DNA from: Symbiobacteriaceae bacterium
GTDB lineage: Bacteria > Bacillota > JAAYKD01 > WRDA01
NCBI GenBank assembly: GCA_009779515.1
Contig: WREE01000128.1
Location: 1 to 5,797, forward strand
DNA length: 5,797 nt
Direction: 5' to 3'
Shown: positions 5,432 through 5,797 of the stretch, piece by piece
Layout of the letters: each line of letters starts with the position of its first letter
How positions within the stretch are numbered: position 1 is the stretch's first letter
Made by a program: the position numbers and the translations under genes
The notes under the pieces: generated by a model
Database searches by the model: none
What the model saw: the letters and a program-made list of their open reading frames with translations, nothing else
What the model was told of the DNA's origin: nothing

Positions 5432-5797
5432 CTACATGGAAACACCGCGAAAACGAGCGATGATTTCCTGAGCGAAATTGTTGGGCACCTGGGCGTAATG
5501 GGAGGTTTCCATGGTGAAGGTTGCTCGCCCCTGGGTGCGCGAACGAAGATCGGTAGCATAGCCGAACATAGAGGCGAGAGGGATATTCGCTCGGACAATC
5601 TGCTGCCCGGCGAGACGTGATTCCATCCCTTCAATATGTCCTCGTTTACTGTTGATATCGCCGATGACATCTCCCAGATACTCCTCTGGGACAACTACCT
5701 CTACCTGCATAATCGGTTCCAAGATAATGGGACCTGCCCGGGCAGCGGCATCCTGGTAAGCCTGGGAAGCAGCAATGCGAAAAGCCATCTCCGAGGA
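5432..5797 (-). CDS. fusA: Elongation factor G, C-terminal 121 residues (5' end outside window)
   Basis: EF-G is the cytosolic GTPase that moves tRNAs and mRNA through the ribosome after each peptide bond and helps recycle ribosomes. Only the end of domain IV and domain V are here; the GTPase domain lies beyond the window edge. The visible part begins SSEMAFRIAAS, the end of domain IV, then passes through ILEPIM and VEVVVPEEYLGDVIGD (residues 26 to 47 of the fragment), KRGHIEGM, and the very conserved MFGYATDLRSRTQGRATF (77 to 94), and closes with the HYAQVP and AQEIIARFRG tail. The frame is open to the edge and ends at a TAG at 5432-5434. Nothing looks broken. The following gene is tuf, 59 nt away, which is the usual order in the str cluster. 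Identity is certain; the partial state is due to the window only. Confidence 0.98.
   Translation of the reverse strand, partial: SSEMAFRIAASQAYQDAAARAGPIILEPIMQVEVVVPEEYLGDVIGDINSKRGHIEGMESRLAGQQIVRANIPLASMFGYATDLRSRTQGRATFTMETSHYAQVPNNFAQEIIARFRGVSM

Overview
This window is an ordinary but well-preserved piece of the bacterial str–S10 ribosomal protein region, read entirely from the minus strand. In transcription order (high to low coordinates) it holds the 3' end of fusA (EF-G), complete tuf (EF-Tu), rpsJ (S10), rplC (L3), rplD (L4), rplW (L23), rplB (L2), rpsS (S19) and rplV (L22), and the first 158 codons of rpsC (S3). I see no plus-strand gene, RNA gene, mobile element, CRISPR array or unknown protein. 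I did not find a new multi-gene system.

The organism is a bacterium, most likely a Clostridia-type Bacillota. The reasons are strong AGGAGG-type ribosome binding sites before every complete gene, the direct fusA–tuf–rpsJ junction that fuses the str and S10 clusters, and EF-Tu and L2 sequences of Gram-positive character. GC content looks middling. The assignment is inference and I cannot name a genus.

Layout: fusA and tuf are 59 nt apart, with a perfect TATAAT but a poor -35 between them. Between tuf and rpsJ lie 170 nt without a gene: first a perfect 12-bp inverted repeat just after the tuf stop, then a leader in which the rpsJ Shine-Dalgarno can be buried in a 15-bp helix or freed by an alternative hairpin. 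From rpsJ to rplB genes are tightly packed (gaps of 25, 15 and 12 nt; rplD and rplW overlap by 8 nt). A 96-nt gap with a possible stem then separates rplB from rpsS, and rpsS–rplV–rpsC follow with 17-nt gaps. Several Shine-Dalgarno sequences touch or overlap the stop codon of the gene before.

Together the products build the translation machinery: EF-G and EF-Tu drive elongation, S10, S19 and S3 form the head of the small subunit, and L3, L4, L23, L2 and L22 build the peptidyl transferase surroundings and exit tunnel. The two best leads are the rpsJ leader, which looks like an RNA switch on initiation of the S10 part, and a four-cysteine loop in EF-Tu that resembles a metal-binding knuckle.
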